From CAVRQM01 sp963822705 (GTDB taxonomy: Bacteria; Pseudomonadota; Alphaproteobacteria; Acetobacterales; Acetobacteraceae), in NCBI GenBank assembly GCA_963822705.1, contig CAWGIX010000006.1, positions 62,001 through 126,000 on the forward strand: a stretch of 64,000 nt of DNA, given 5' to 3'. A program made the translations under genes and the position numbers. Below the pieces are notes generated by a model. It was not told the DNA's origin and ran no database searches. It worked only from the letters and a program-made list of their open reading frames with translations. Every line of letters begins with the position of its first letter. The first letter of the stretch is position 1. Positions 36,880 to 48,527 of this stretch are shown here, piece after piece.

Positions 36880-37898
36880 CCACGCTCCCGTGGCTCGACC
36901 TGCCTCTGGTCTGGGGTTTCTTGATCGCCTTCGCGGTGCTTGCGTACGTGGTGCTGGACGGCTTCGACCTTGGAGTGGGCATCCTGTTCGCGATCGAGCG
37001 CGAGCCGGGCGATCGCGACGTGATGGTCAACACCGTGGCCCCGGTATGGGACGGTAACGAGACCTGGCTGGTGCTGGGCGGCGGCGGCCTGTTCGCGGTA
37101 TTCCCACTGGCCTACGCGGTCGTGATGCCGGCGCTGTATCCGACCATCATCGGCATGCTGCTGGCGCTGATTTTCCGCGGCGTCGCGTTCGAGTTCCGCT
37201 TCCGCGCCGCCAGCCGATGGGGCCGGGAGGCCTGGAATTTTGCTTTCTTCGCCGGCTCGGCGGTCGCCGCGTTGTGCCAAGGCTTTGCGCTCGGCGGCCT
37301 GCTGCAGGGCATTCGGGTGACGGACGGGCGCTATGCCGGGGGTTGGTGGGACTGGCTAACCCCGTTCACCTGGTGTGCGGCATCGCCGTCGTGGTGGGAT
37401 ATGCTTTGCTCGGGGCTGCGTGGCTGGTCTGGCGAACCGAAGGGGATTTGCAGGCCAGGGCCCGCCGCCATGCCGGGGTGCTGGGGGCGGCGACGCTGAT
37501 CATGATTGCGGTCGTCAGCCTGTGGACCCCGTTTTTGCCCGCGGGTTACGCCGCGCGCTGGTTCGCCTGGCCGGAAATCCTGCTGGTCAGCCCGGTGCCG
37601 ATCCTGGTCGCGGCGCTGGCCGTGCTGTTCTGGCGCTCGCTGCTTGCCGGAGCGCACGTGACGCCGTTCCTGTGTGCGCTGGGCTGGTTCGTGCTCAGTT
37701 TCATCGGGCTCGGCATCAGCCTGTATCCGCATATCGTCCCGCCGAGCATCACGCTTGTGGGACGCTGCGGCGCCGCCGACTAGCCAGGCTTTTCTGCTGG
37801 TGGGCGCCGCTGTGCTGATTCCCCTGATCCTCACCTACAACGCTTTTGCCTACTGGATTTTCCGGGGCAAGGTCAGCGCAGGAATGCACTATCATTGA
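36876..37898 (+). CDS. cioB: Cytochrome bd-type quinol oxidase subunit II (two frameshifts)
   Basis: Membrane subunit with the CydB opening LPLVWGFLIAFAVLAYVVLDGF and FDLGVGILF, then NTVAPVWDGNETWLVLGGGG and GMLLALIFRGVAFEFRF. A one-base loss at about 37368 (expected TPFTLVCGIAVVVGYALLG) and a one-base gain at about 37755 (expected ITLWDAAAP) precede the C-terminal LILTYNAFAYWIFRGKV. The rejoined product is about 340 residues. It partners CioA. The stop overlaps the DUF2474 mini-gene start as TGATG. Confidence 0.87.
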
Positions 37899-37999
37899 TG
37901 GTGCGCCGGCTGCTCTGGTTCGTAGGGCTGTATGTTGCCGGTCTGGCGGTGGTGGGCGGGGTGGCGTTTGGGCTGAAACTGCTGCTGCCGACTCCATAG
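37898..37999 (+). CDS. DUF2474-family small membrane protein of the bd oxidase
   Basis: A 33-residue protein (MVRRLLWFVGLYVAGLAVVG, then a second hydrophobic half ending LLLPTP) with a single membrane helix. It starts inside the cioB stop (TGATG), so is translated by termination-reinitiation. The WFVGLYVAG pattern and the position right after cioB match the DUF2474 proteins, which accompany cyanide-insensitive oxidases much as CydX accompanies CydAB. It probably stabilises the haem-bearing subunit, by analogy. No terminator is evident after it. Confidence 0.85.
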   Translation: MVRRLLWFVGLYVAGLAVVGGVAFGLKLLLPTP

Positions 38000-38152
38000 C
38001 GTGCAGCGCCGAGGACTCGGAAACCAAGTAGGCGACCTTTTATCATTCCCACGTTGTCGCGTCGGCGAGGCAACCATGGGGATTGGTACAGTTCGATCTC
38101 GGTCGAGCGGTTGCGCCCCGTTGCAGAACGAGTGGCCAGGATTGTTCGGGCA

Positions 38153-39301
38153 TCAAGGCGTTGGAACAACGGTCCAGGCGGTGCCGTCCCAGTGTTCTGC
38201 TAACGTCGCCCCGCCCTTCCCGGCCGTGATGCTGTCGCCCACAGCCCATACGTCGTTTGCTGCAATGGCAGCGATGGCGTAAATCCAGCCCGATCTCCGG
38301 CCGGGGCCGTCGGCACCTGTGACCACGCCAAACCGTCCCAGTGTAACGCGAGTGGCGTGGACGAGACTGGAAAGGTTTCCCCGACCACCCAAAGGTCATG
38401 TCCGGACACGCCTCCGATTGCACTCGCAGTGGCACGCAACCCCACTCGGTGAGCGGTCCAGGTCGTACCCCTCCAGTGTTCGACTACGATCTTATGCGCC
38501 TTGGCCCAGCGGATTACGGCCCAGACGTCGTTTTCGCCGAATGCCGCGAACCCCCCAACCGTAACAGCGTCTGACGCGGGCGTCGTGAGGGGATTTGGTA
38601 TGATGCTGATTGAGGAGCCATCCCAATGCTCGAATACGGGTAACTCGTTTGTGCCTCCCGCACTTAGCTGGCTGCCACCCATCCAAACGTCGTCTGGACG
38701 GAGGACGGCAACTGCGCTCAATCCGATCGAAACTATGCCCGGGGGCGAGGGCGGCGTCGGCACATTGCTCCAGCTAGGCAATCCATCCCGGTCGAACCCG
38801 CTGAATTCGGTCTACGAGGGCCTGCGGGCTTCGACCTGCACTTCCGACCGCCCAGGTGTCGCGTAACCTTGTGCCGGAAATCGCCATGACCTCGCCCGTA
38901 CTAACGCCCGGGGGCAGCGGCAATTCGAAACCTTCTTTAGCGTTTCCGTTCTCGAAATCTTCATAGTCAGAGAAGGGTACGGGTTTCGAGCCGTAAATAT
39001 TGCCCACTGCGGCCTCCGCGTCGGCACCGACTGCGGCCACCCCTGTGACGTCCGTGACGTTGTGATAAAAAGACCCTTCCAATGTCCATGCCTGCCCGTC
39101 CCAGTGCTCAAGCACTCCCAGCTGTTTCTGGCCATGGTGAGGGATAGGCTCAATGTGTGTGCCAGCCGCCCACACATCGTTGCTGGCCCAAGCGCTCACG
39201 GACTCTAGCCGAGAAAAGCTTGCTGCGTCGGCCCAGCCGTAGCTCGGCGTGCAGGTCAAGGCGACCGCCGCACCGGACAGCAATCTCACAGTTCGCCTCA
39301 T
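38153..39301 (-). CDS. Secreted seven-repeat DVWAVG/HWDG protein, probable beta-propeller (two frameshifts)
   Basis: A signal peptide (TVRLLSGAAVALTCTPSYGWA) is followed by about seven units of 45-50 residues built on the pattern A-x-x-x-N-D-V-W-A-x-G then L-x-x-HWDG-x-x-W: SNDVWAAG/LEHWDGQAW, GADAEAAVG, LRDTWAVG, PDDVWMGG/FEHWDGSS, ENDVWAVI/VEHWRGTTW, GHDLWVVG/LHWDGLAW and ANDVWAVG/AEHWDGTAW. Seven units suggest a closed seven-bladed propeller. The frame shifts at about 38840 (net +1) and 38280 (net -1). The rejoined length is about 382 residues. Proteins with this repeat are secreted; their ligands are generally unknown. The start at 39301 gives the signal peptide. The 150 bases before cio have no other gene. 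Confidence 0.65.
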
Positions 39302-39452
39302 GACGTTTCCCCCTCCCGTGTTGAATGGCCGTCGGGCCACTCGGATTGAAATTGCAAGTTAAATGTTGCGCAGCACGCGCAGGGCAGACAAGCTGAGCGC
39401 CCTCCCCTTTTCGGGATGCTTGAAGCAGGCGGGGGCGCTGCACCTTTTCACC

Positions 39453-40395
39453 CTATGCTGCCCTACAGCGCCTCGACGTATCGTCCTCGGGCCAACGCCG
39501 GTGCAACCACAACCAACACTCGGGCTGCTCGCGAATCCAACGCTCCAACGTCGCATTCATTGCGGTGGTGACGGCGTACACGTCCGCGGCGCGGTCGCCG
39601 GTATCGGGCAGCGCCATTGGCGGTTCGCAGATCACCCTGAACCGCGCCGGGCCGAGGCGCACCGGGCGGATCGGGATGACCGGGCAACGGAAGCGCAGGG
39701 CGAACTGCGCCAGAGCCGGAGTGGTCATCGCCGGCCGGCCGAAGAACGGCACCGCGATCCCCTCGTTCAGTTTCTGATCCACCAGCATGCCCAGCAGCCC
39801 GCCACTGCGCAGATGCGCCATCGCCTGGCGTGCGCCGGCACTGCCTTTGTTGAACATCGGCACCTCTGCTCCGGTCGCATCGCGCCGCAGTTCCTGAATC
39901 GCCGCGTCGGCCAGCTTGTTGGAGGCCGCCCGATAGAACCAGGACACCGTGAGGCAGAGAGCAGACCGCGACCGGATGACCGATCTCCCAGTTGGCGAGA
40001 TGGCCGGAGAAAAAAATGGCCGGGCCGCCACGGTTTCGCAGAGCGCGGAGCTCGGTATCGTCGTCGCATTCCCAGCCGGGGCCGTGCGTGGTTCGTTGCA
40101 GCGCACCGACATGAGGCATCTCGGCCACAGTGCGGCCCAGGTTGTCCCAAACACCCCGAAGCACGCGACCGCGTGCGCGTGAATCCAGCTCGGGCAAGGC
40201 GTGGCGCAAATTCGCATCGGCGACCCGGGAAACCGGCAGCCAGGGTCCGATGGTGCGTGCAATCCCGCCGCCGAGATTGGAGGCGGCGACCGGCCCCAGC
40301 GCGCGCACCAGCCTGATGCCGCCCCGCAGCGCCGCCGCCTGGAGTCGATCCGCCAGGGAGGGCCTGGAAGCCGCAACAAGCACGTCAGTCTTCAT
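39453..40395 (-). CDS. Lipid A biosynthesis acyltransferase, LpxL/HtrB family (one frameshift)
   Basis: The N-terminal half carries DANLRHALPEL, GVWDNLGRTVAEMPH and the acyltransferase motif FFSGHLANWEIG, with the HxxxxE-type His-Leu-Ala-Asn-Trp-Glu catalytic pair. A net +1 shift at about 39955 leads to SWFYRAASNKLADAAIQEL, GGLLGMLVDQKLNEGIAVPF (substrate motif) and PECWLWLHRRW, the usual C-terminal signature. The rejoined length is about 313 residues. The enzyme adds a secondary acyl chain to Kdo2-lipid IVA at the inner membrane. Which chain cannot be told. It is divergent from mdh. Confidence 0.85.
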
Positions 40396-40535
40396 GCGTC
40401 CCGGTCACACCCCTCCATCAGACGCCCCAAAATTCCGGGCGCTTGCCCGACAAATGGCCTTGGAGTAGCAACCGCCGCCTTGCCGCCAGCCGGGCGTGCA
40501 TTCCAGCACCTCCCCTCGTAGGACCCGAAAAATCC

Positions 40536-41489
40536 ATGGCACGCAACAGGATCGCCCTCGTCGGCGCCGGCAATATCGGCGGCACGCTGGCCCATCTGAT
40601 CGGCCTGAAAGAGCTGGGGGACGTGGTGCTGTTCGACGTTTTCGGCGGCGTGGCGGCCGGCAAGGCGCTGGACATCATGCAATCGGGTCCGGTCGAGGGG
40701 TTTGATGCCGCGATGAGCGGCGGCAGCGACTATGCGGCCATTGCCGGCGCCGACGTGGTCATCGTCACGGCCGGCTTCCCGCGCCAGCCCGGGATGAGCC
40801 GGGACGACCTGCTGGCCAAGAACGCCGGGGTGATCGCCCAGGTGGCGGATGGCATCCGCACGCACTGCCCCGACGCATTCGTGATCGTCATCACCAACCC
40901 GCTCGACGTGATGGTGTGGGTGATGCAGCAGAAATCCGGCCTGCCGAAACAGCGGGTGGTGGGAATGGCCGGCGTGCTGGACAGCAGCCGGTTCCGCCTG
41001 TTTCTGGCGCAGGAGTTTTCGGTCTCGGTGGAGGACGTGACCGCCTTCGTTCTGGGCGGGCACGGCGACACGATGGTGCCGCTGATCCGCTACTCCACCG
41101 TGGCCGGCATTCCGGTCCCGGACCTGATCCGCATGGGCTGGACCACGCAGCAGCGCATCGACGCGATCGTGGCGCGCACCGCCAATGGCGGCGGCGAGAT
41201 CGTGAAACTGCTGGAAAAGGGCAGCGCCTTCTATGCCCCGGCGGCCAGCGCCATCGCCATGGCCGAGGCGTTTCTGAAGGACAAGAAGCGCGTGCTGCCG
41301 TGTGCGGTGAAGCTGGAGGGCGAATACGGGTTGCATGACCTGTATATCGGCGTCCCCGCCGTGATCGGCGCCGGCGGCGTCGAACGCATTCTGGAAGTCC
41401 AGTTCGAGCCGCCAGAGCGTGTCGCCTTTGAAAAATCCTGTGATGCAGTGCGCAAGCTGATCGAGGAGTTCAAAAAGCTCGGAGTCTGA
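40536..41489 (+). CDS. mdh: Malate dehydrogenase, LDH-like alphaproteobacterial type
   Basis: A 317-residue NAD-dependent enzyme. The Rossmann motif is IALVGAGNIGGTLAHL, the substrate arginines lie in GFPRQPGMSRDDLL, ITNPLDVMVW is the catalytic Asp region and LGGHGDTMVP contains the catalytic His. This is the short lactate-dehydrogenase-like MDH found in alphaproteobacteria. It interconverts malate and oxaloacetate. It heads the TCA operon, with sucC starting four bases after its stop. The 140-base gap upstream would hold the promoter for the whole block. Confidence 0.95.
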   Translation: MARNRIALVGAGNIGGTLAHLIGLKELGDVVLFDVFGGVAAGKALDIMQSGPVEGFDAAMSGGSDYAAIAGADVVIVTAGFPRQPGMSRDDLLAKNAGVIAQVADGIRTHCPDAFVIVITNPLDVMVWVMQQKSGLPKQRVVGMAGVLDSSRFRLFLAQEFSVSVEDVTAFVLGGHGDTMVPLIRYSTVAGIPVPDLIRMGWTTQQRIDAIVARTANGGGEIVKLLEKGSAFYAPAASAIAMAEAFLKDKKRVLPCAVKLEGEYGLHDLYIGVPAVIGAGGVERILEVQFEPPERVAFEKSCDAVRKLIEEFKKLGV

Positions 41490-41492
41490 GCG

Positions 41493-42689
<1,197 letters not shown>

Positions 42690-42750
42690 GATGGCTGCCC
42701 CGCGCCCAACGGCTGTCTTCCCCACCCTTCCCTAACGTATCTATGAGAGA

Positions 42751-42774
42751 CGCCGCCCGGCCGGACGGGCGGCG
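42751..42774 (+). terminator. Hairpin in the sucC-sucA gap
   Basis: A perfect 9-base stem CGCCGCCCG (42751-42759) / CGGGCGGCG (42766-42774) with a 6-base loop lies in the 100-base gap between sucC and sucA, exactly where sucD is expected in related genomes. There is no U-run, so it may be a processing or attenuation hairpin and not a full terminator. It ends about 15 bases before the sucA start, so it could also mask the ribosome-binding site. Confidence 0.45.
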
Positions 42775-42789
42775 AGGCGGAGAGTGCAG

Positions 42790-45653
42790 ATGGCTGGCGT
42801 CGACGTTCTTGCGAGTGCCTTCAGCGGCGCGAACGCCGCGTTCATCGCCGATACCTATGCAAAGTGGGTAGAAAACCCCGGCAGCGTCGATCCCAGTTTC
42901 GCGGACCTGTTCTCGGCTATGGACGACGACGCGCGGGCCGTGCTGGCCGACGCCACGGGAGCATCCTGGGCGCCGCAGCACGAGCCGACCGCACGTGCCG
43001 CCGCCCCATCGCGCCCCACTGTCGAGAAAACCGCCGCTTCGGAGGATCAGCTCCGGGCGGCCACCAAGGACAGCCTGCGCGCGCTGATGCTGATCCGTGC
43101 CTATCGCGTGCGCGGCCACTTGGAGGCTCGGCTCGATCCGCTGGGCCTGACGGTGCCGCGGCACCATAGCGAACTCGATCCCGCCAGTTACGGGTTTTCC
43201 GAGGCGGACTTGGACCGCCCCGTTTTCATCGACAACGTTTTGGGGCTTGAGACTGCGACTGTGCGGCAGATTCTCTGACGTGCTGCGCCAGACCTATTGC
43301 GGGCCCATCGGCGTGGAGTTCATGCACATCCAGGACCCGAATCAGAAGGCCTGGATCCAGCGGCGGGTCGAGGGTGCGCCCTGGCGCACCGCCTTCGAGC
43401 CCGAGCAGAAACGCTGCATCCTGAAACAGCTGACCGAGGCCGAGGGGTTTGAGGCATTCTGCCAGAAACGCTACGTGGCTACGAAACGGTTCGGTCTGGA
43501 GGGCGGGGAGAGTACCATCCCAGCACTGCACGCCATTATCGACGTGGCGGCCGGTTTGGGGGTTGGCGAAATCTGCATCGGCATGCCGCATCGCGGGCGT
43601 CTCAACACGCTGGTCAACATCGTCAAAAAACCTTTCACAGCGGTGTTCTCCGAGTTCGGCGGCGAGAGTTTCAAGCCGGACGACGTGCAGGGCTCGGGTG
43701 ACGTCAAATACCACCTCGGCACCTCGACCGACGTAGAGATCAAGGGTCGCACGGTCCATCTGTCGCTGCAGCCGAACCCGTCACATCTGGAGGCGGTCGA
43801 TCCGGTGGTGGTGGGAAAGGTGCGCGCCCGGCAGGACATGGCCGGCGACACCCAGGGCCGGCACTCGGTGATGGGCATCCTGATGCACGGCGATGCCGCC
43901 TTCGCTGGCCAGGGCCTGGTATACGAGACGCTGGCGATGAGCCAATTGATCGGGTATCGTACCGGCGGCACCGGTACACCTTGTCGTCAACAACCAGATC
44001 GGTTTCACCACCGTGCCGGCGCACGCATATTCCGGCCTTTACTGCACCGATGTCGCTAAAGCGATTCAGGTGCCGATCCTGCACGTGAACGGCGATGCAC
44101 CCGAGGCGGTGGTGTGGTGCGCGCGTACGGCGGCGGAATTCCGCCAGAAATTCGGCGTGGATTTCGTGCTCGACGTGGTCTGCTACCGCCGGCACGGCCA
44201 TAACGAGACCGACGAGCCGGCCTTTACGCAGCCGGTGATGTACCGCGCCATCCGCGACCGGCGCACCACGCGCACGCTGTATGCCGAGCAACTGGAGCGC
44301 GAGGGGGTGCTGAAGCCCGGCGAGGCCCAGGCCACGTGGGACGACTTCGCTCGCACCCTGGAGAACGCCTACCAGGGCGCCCAGGCCTACCGGGTGAACA
44401 AGGCGGACTGGCTGGAGGGCCACTGGTCCGGGCTGAAACAGCCGAACGAGGCTGGCGAGGGGTCCGAGGGCGAGACCGCCGCCTCACCGGCGCAGCTGAA
44501 ACAGGTCGGCGCGGCACTGTCGCGGGTGCCGGACGGATTTGCGATCAACCCAAAGATCGCCCGCCAGCTCGAGGCCAAGCGGTCCATGATCGAGAGCGGC
44601 GAGGGTATCGACTGGGCGACCGGCGAGGCGCTCGCGTTCGGCTCGCTGCTGCTGGACGGCCACCGTGTGCGCCTTTCGGGCGAGGATTCGCAGCGCGGCA
44701 CATTCAGCCAGCGTCACGCCGTGCTGGTCGACCAGGAGACGCAGCACGAATACGTTCCGCTCAACAACATCGCCGAGGGTCAGGCAAAGATCGAGGTCTA
44801 CAACAGCCTGCTTTCCGAGCAGGGGGTACTGGGCTTCGAATACGGCTACACTCTGGCCGATCCTCGGACGCTGGTGCTGTGGGAAGCGCAGTTCGGCGAT
44901 TTCTCCAACGGCGCCCAGGTGGTGATCGACCAGTTCCTGGCCAGCGGCGAGAGCAAGTGGCTGCGCATGTCCGGGCTGGTGCTGCTGCTGCCGCACGCCT
45001 ACGAGGGCCAGGGACCGGAACATTCTTCCGCTCGTCTCGAGCGCTATCTGCAGCTCTGCGCCGAGCGCAACATGTCAGTCTGCTATCCGACCACGCCGGC
45101 CAACTACTTCCACGCTCTGCGCCGGCAGCTGAAGCGCAATTTCCGCAAGCCGCTGGTGCTGATGACGCCGAAATCGCTGCTGCGCCACAAGCTCGCGACC
45201 TCGATGCTGGCCGAGTTCGCCACCGGCAGCCATTTCCATACCGTAATACCGGAAGTCGACCCGATCGCGGAACCGGCCGCGGTGAAGCGCGTCGTGCTGT
45301 GCAGCGGCAAAGTCTACTACGACTTGCTGGCCGAGCGGCGCGAGCGGGGCGCGAACGACGTGGCTGTGGTACGCCTGGAGCAGCTGTATCCGTTCCCGGT
45401 TCGCTCGCTGCCGGCGGTGCTGGCCGCCTATCCCGATGCGGACGTGATCTGGTGCCAGGAGGAGCCGCGCAACATGGGCGCCTGGACCTTCGTCGACCGG
45501 CGGATCGAGGACGTGCTGGTCGCGTTGCCGGGCCGGGCGAAGCGCCCCATCTATGTGGGGCGTGATGAGGCGGCGAGCCCGGCCACGGGGCAGGCCCGCG
45601 TCCACGCGGCGGAGCAGAGGCGGCTGGTACAGCGGGCGCTGGGACTGGCTTGA
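42790..45653 (+). CDS. sucA: 2-oxoglutarate dehydrogenase E1 component (two frameshifts)
   Basis: The first segment has the E1o N-terminal sequence SGANAAFIADTYAKWVENPG and RAYRVRGHLEARLDPLGL. After a net +1 shift at about 43265 (an extra T before GACGTGCTG) come YCGPIGVEFMHIQDPNQK, IIDVAAGLGVGEICIGMPHRGRLN and GDVKYHLGTSTDVE. After a second net +1 shift at about 43973 come HLVVNNQIGFTTVPAHAYS (TPP site) and the rest to LPHAYEGQGPEHSSARLERY and WCQEEPRNMGAW. The rejoined length is about 954 residues, normal. This is the TPP-dependent decarboxylating subunit. Two breaks in an enzyme of this importance argue for sequencing error. The E2 gene follows. Confidence 0.93.
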
Positions 45654-45692
45654 ACCGATACACTGCCTGAACCAAAAGGGGGCGCGCGCCAG

Positions 45693-47081
45693 ATGGCGAC
45701 CGACATCAAGGTTCCGGCGCTGGGCGAAAGCGTGACTTCGGCCACGGTCGCGCGGTGGCTGAAGCAGGCCGGGCAGGCGGTGGCCATCGACGAGCCGCTG
45801 GTCGAGCTGGAAACCGATAAAGTCACGGTCGAGGTGAACGCGCCATCGGCCGGCACTCTGGCCAGCATCGCGGCGGACTCCGGGGCCGAGGTGGAAGTCG
45901 GTGCCTTGTTGGGGACGGTGGCTGACGGACCCGGTGCTGCCGTCCCGGCACCGCGCCCCGACACGCCGGCGAGCAGCGGCAGCTCCGTCAAACCCGAGCC
46001 GCCCAGGCCGGACGCTCCGAGGCCGGACGCTCCGAGGCCGGACGCTCCGATTCCGGCCGCGCAGCCTGCCGCTTCGGCGGCGCAGCCCGCCGCCAACGCT
46101 CCGGCCGGCGTGCATCCGCCGCCGCCGCCGACCGGTCCGGTCGCCCGGCCGGCAGCGCCGGTCGAGGAGCCACAGAAGCAGGCTCCCGAGCAGCACGCGC
46201 CATTGCCCGCCGCGGCAAAATTGATGGAGGAAAAGGGCGTAGCCGCCGGGCAGATCGGCGAGGGCACCGGCAAGAACGGTCGCATCACCAAGGGCGACGT
46301 GCTCGATTTCTTCGCCCGCACCGCCGCAGGGCCCCCGAAACCGGCCGCCCCACCCGCCGCTCGCCCGGCGCGGGCGCCGGAGGAGGGCGAGGAACGGGTA
46401 AAAATGACGCGGCTGCGCCGCACCATCGCGGCCCGGCTGAAGGAAGCCCAGAACACGGCGGCGATGCTGACCACTTTCAACGAAGTGGACATGAGTGCCG
46501 CGATGGCGCTGCGCACCGAATATCGCGAGGCGTTCGAGAAGAAGCACGGCGTGCGCTTGGGTTTCATGGGATTTTTCGTGCGCGCCTGTTGCGCGGCGCT
46601 GCAGGAATTCCCGGCGGTCAACGCCGAGATCGACGGCGACGAGATCGTCTACAAGCACTACGTTCACATGGGCATTGCGGTGAGCAGCCCGAACGGTCTG
46701 GTGGTGCCCGTGGTGCGCCACGCCGAGAGCATCGGATTGGCGGAGATCGAGCGCGCCGTCAGCGATCTCGGCAAGCGCGCCCGCGACGGCGCGCTGAAAC
46801 TGGACGAGCTGACAGGCGGCACGTTCAGCATCACCAATGGCGGCGTGTTCGGAAGCCTGCTGAGCACGCCGATCCTGAACCCGCCGCAGTCGGCGATTCT
46901 GGGGATGCACAAGATCCAGGAGCGTCCGGTGGCGGTGGCCGGAAAGGTCGAGATCCGGCCGATGATGTACCTCGCCTTGTCGTATGACCACCGCATCGTC
47001 GACGGCAAGGAGGCGGTGAGATTTTTGGTGCGGGTAAAGGAAGGCGTGGAGGATCCGCGGCGGTTGCTGCTGGAAATCTGA
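45693..47081 (+). CDS. sucB: 2-oxoglutarate dehydrogenase E2, dihydrolipoyl succinyltransferase
   Basis: A 462-residue protein with one lipoyl domain (lipoyl Lys43 in ELETDKVTVE), a long Ala/Pro-rich linker (about 85-165) containing three copies of RPDAP, a peripheral-subunit-binding domain (AKLMEEKGVAAGQIGEGTG and GRITKGDVLDF) and the catalytic domain with AMLTTFNEVDMS and SYDHRIVDGKEAVRF, where His and Asp are catalytic. Intact. It forms the core of the complex and transfers the succinyl group to CoA. It lies 39 bases after sucA and just before lpd. Confidence 0.95.
   Translation: MATDIKVPALGESVTSATVARWLKQAGQAVAIDEPLVELETDKVTVEVNAPSAGTLASIAADSGAEVEVGALLGTVADGPGAAVPAPRPDTPASSGSSVKPEPPRPDAPRPDAPRPDAPIPAAQPAASAAQPAANAPAGVHPPPPPTGPVARPAAPVEEPQKQAPEQHAPLPAAAKLMEEKGVAAGQIGEGTGKNGRITKGDVLDFFARTAAGPPKPAAPPAARPARAPEEGEERVKMTRLRRTIAARLKEAQNTAAMLTTFNEVDMSAAMALRTEYREAFEKKHGVRLGFMGFFVRACCAALQEFPAVNAEIDGDEIVYKHYVHMGIAVSSPNGLVVPVVRHAESIGLAEIERAVSDLGKRARDGALKLDELTGGTFSITNGGVFGSLLSTPILNPPQSAILGMHKIQERPVAVAGKVEIRPMMYLALSYDHRIVDGKEAVRFLVRVKEGVEDPRRLLLEI
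46005..46049 (+). repeat. Three tandem 15-base repeats in the sucB linker
   Basis: Three identical copies of AGGCCGGACGCTCCG sit head to tail, encoding the pentapeptide RPDAP repeated in the flexible interdomain linker of the E2 protein. Copy number of such units can change by replication slippage without breaking the frame. Confidence 0.9.
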
Positions 47082-47092
47082 ACCAAACCATC

Positions 47093-48484
47093 ATGCCTGA
47101 TTCGTTTGACCTCATCATCATCGGCTCCGGGCCGGGCGGCTATGTGTGCGCGCTGCGCGCGGCACAGCTCGGGATGAAAGTCGCGTGTGTCGAAAAGCGC
47201 GCGACGCTTGGCGGCACCTGCCTCAATATCGGCTGCATCCCGTCGAAAGCGCTGCTGCAATCCAGCGAGAATCTGCACGCTTTGCAGCATGACTTTGCCC
47301 AGCACGGCATCGGGGTCGAAAACATCCGCGTCGATCTGGCGCGGATGCAGGCGCGCAAGGGCGAGGTGGTGACGGCGAACGTCAAGGGCGTCGAGTTCCT
47401 GTTCAACAAGAACAAGGTGACTTGGCTGAAAGGGACCGGCCGCATCACCGCTCCCGGCCGCGTCGCGGTGGACGGCACCGAGTACGCGACCAAAAACATC
47501 GTCGCTGCGACCGGCAGCGACAGCATTCCGCTGCCTGGCGTCGAGGTGGACGAGCGCAGAATCGTCAGCTCGACCGGGGCGCTGGAATTGGAAACAGTGC
47601 CGAAAACCCTGGTCGTGATCGGCGGCGGGTATATCGGCCTGGAACTCGGCAGCGTGTGGCACCGTCTCGGCAGCGAGGTCACGGTAATCGAGTTTCTGGA
47701 TCGCCTGGTGCCTGGGATGGATGCCGAGATCGCAAAGACGTTTCAGCGCGTGCTGGGCAAGCAGGGTTTGAAATTTCGCCTGTCCACGAAGGTCACGGCC
47801 GCCCGACTCGAGGCCGACGACGTGGTGCTGACTTTGGAACCGGCGGCGGGCGGGAAGCCGGAAGAACTGCGCGCGGATGTCGTGCTGGTGGCGATCGGCC
47901 GGCGCGCGTTCACGGATGGACTGGGGCTGGACACGGTCGGAGTGCGCACCGACGAGCGTGGCCGGATCGTGATCAACTCGCATTTCGCCACCAACGTTCC
48001 CGGCATTTACGCCATCGGCGACGTGGTGGCCGGACCGATGCTGGCGCACAAGGCGGAGGACGAGGGAGTTGCGGTGGCGGAGATTTTGGCGGGCCAGGCG
48101 GGGCACGTGAACTACGACGTGATTCCGGGCGTGGTCTATACGTGGCCGGAAGTCGCCTCGATCGGTCGCACCGAGGAACAGCTGAAACAGGACGGCGTGG
48201 CGTACAATGTCGGCAAATTCCCGTTCACCGCCAACGGGCGCGCGCGCGCCATGGGCAGCACGGAGGGATTCGTCAAAATCCTGGCGGACAAGGCGAGCGA
48301 CCGCGTGCTGGGCGCGCACATCATCGGCCCCGATGCCGGCACGCTGATTGCCGAAATCGCCACCGCAATGGAATTCGGCGCCAGTGCGGAGGATATTGCG
48401 CGCACCTGCCACGCCCACCCGACGCTCAGCGAGGCGGTCAAGGAAGCGGCTTTGGCCGCGGATGGTCGCGCCCTGCATATCTGA
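47093..48484 (+). CDS. lpd: Dihydrolipoyl dehydrogenase (E3)
   Basis: A 463-residue flavoprotein. FAD motif IIGSGPGGYVCALRAAQ, redox-active disulfide in GGTCLNIGCIPSK (C-x4-C), NAD motif VIGGGYIGLELGSVW, second FAD motif IYAIGDVVAGPMLAHKAEDEG and the C-terminal CHAHPTLSEAVKEA with the catalytic His-Glu. All key residues are present and the frame is intact. It reoxidises lipoamide in the complex encoded upstream. It lies 11 bases after sucB and closes the operon. Confidence 0.96.
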   Translation: MPDSFDLIIIGSGPGGYVCALRAAQLGMKVACVEKRATLGGTCLNIGCIPSKALLQSSENLHALQHDFAQHGIGVENIRVDLARMQARKGEVVTANVKGVEFLFNKNKVTWLKGTGRITAPGRVAVDGTEYATKNIVAATGSDSIPLPGVEVDERRIVSSTGALELETVPKTLVVIGGGYIGLELGSVWHRLGSEVTVIEFLDRLVPGMDAEIAKTFQRVLGKQGLKFRLSTKVTAARLEADDVVLTLEPAAGGKPEELRADVVLVAIGRRAFTDGLGLDTVGVRTDERGRIVINSHFATNVPGIYAIGDVVAGPMLAHKAEDEGVAVAEILAGQAGHVNYDVIPGVVYTWPEVASIGRTEEQLKQDGVAYNVGKFPFTANGRARAMGSTEGFVKILADKASDRVLGAHIIGPDAGTLIAEIATAMEFGASAEDIARTCHAHPTLSEAVKEAALAADGRALHI

Positions 48485-48508
48485 GCGCGTCGCTTCCCGT
48501 GAACCGGA

Positions 48509-48527
48509 GAGGGCTTTGCTTGCCCTC
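48509..48527. terminator. Hairpin between convergent lpd and phzF-like genes
   Basis: GAGGGC (48509-48514) and GCCCTC (48522-48527) form a six-base stem with a seven-base loop TTTGCTT in the 41-base gap between convergent lpd and the PhzF-family gene, overlapping the latter's stop codon. A bidirectional terminator is likely from position; the stem is modest. Confidence 0.45.
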
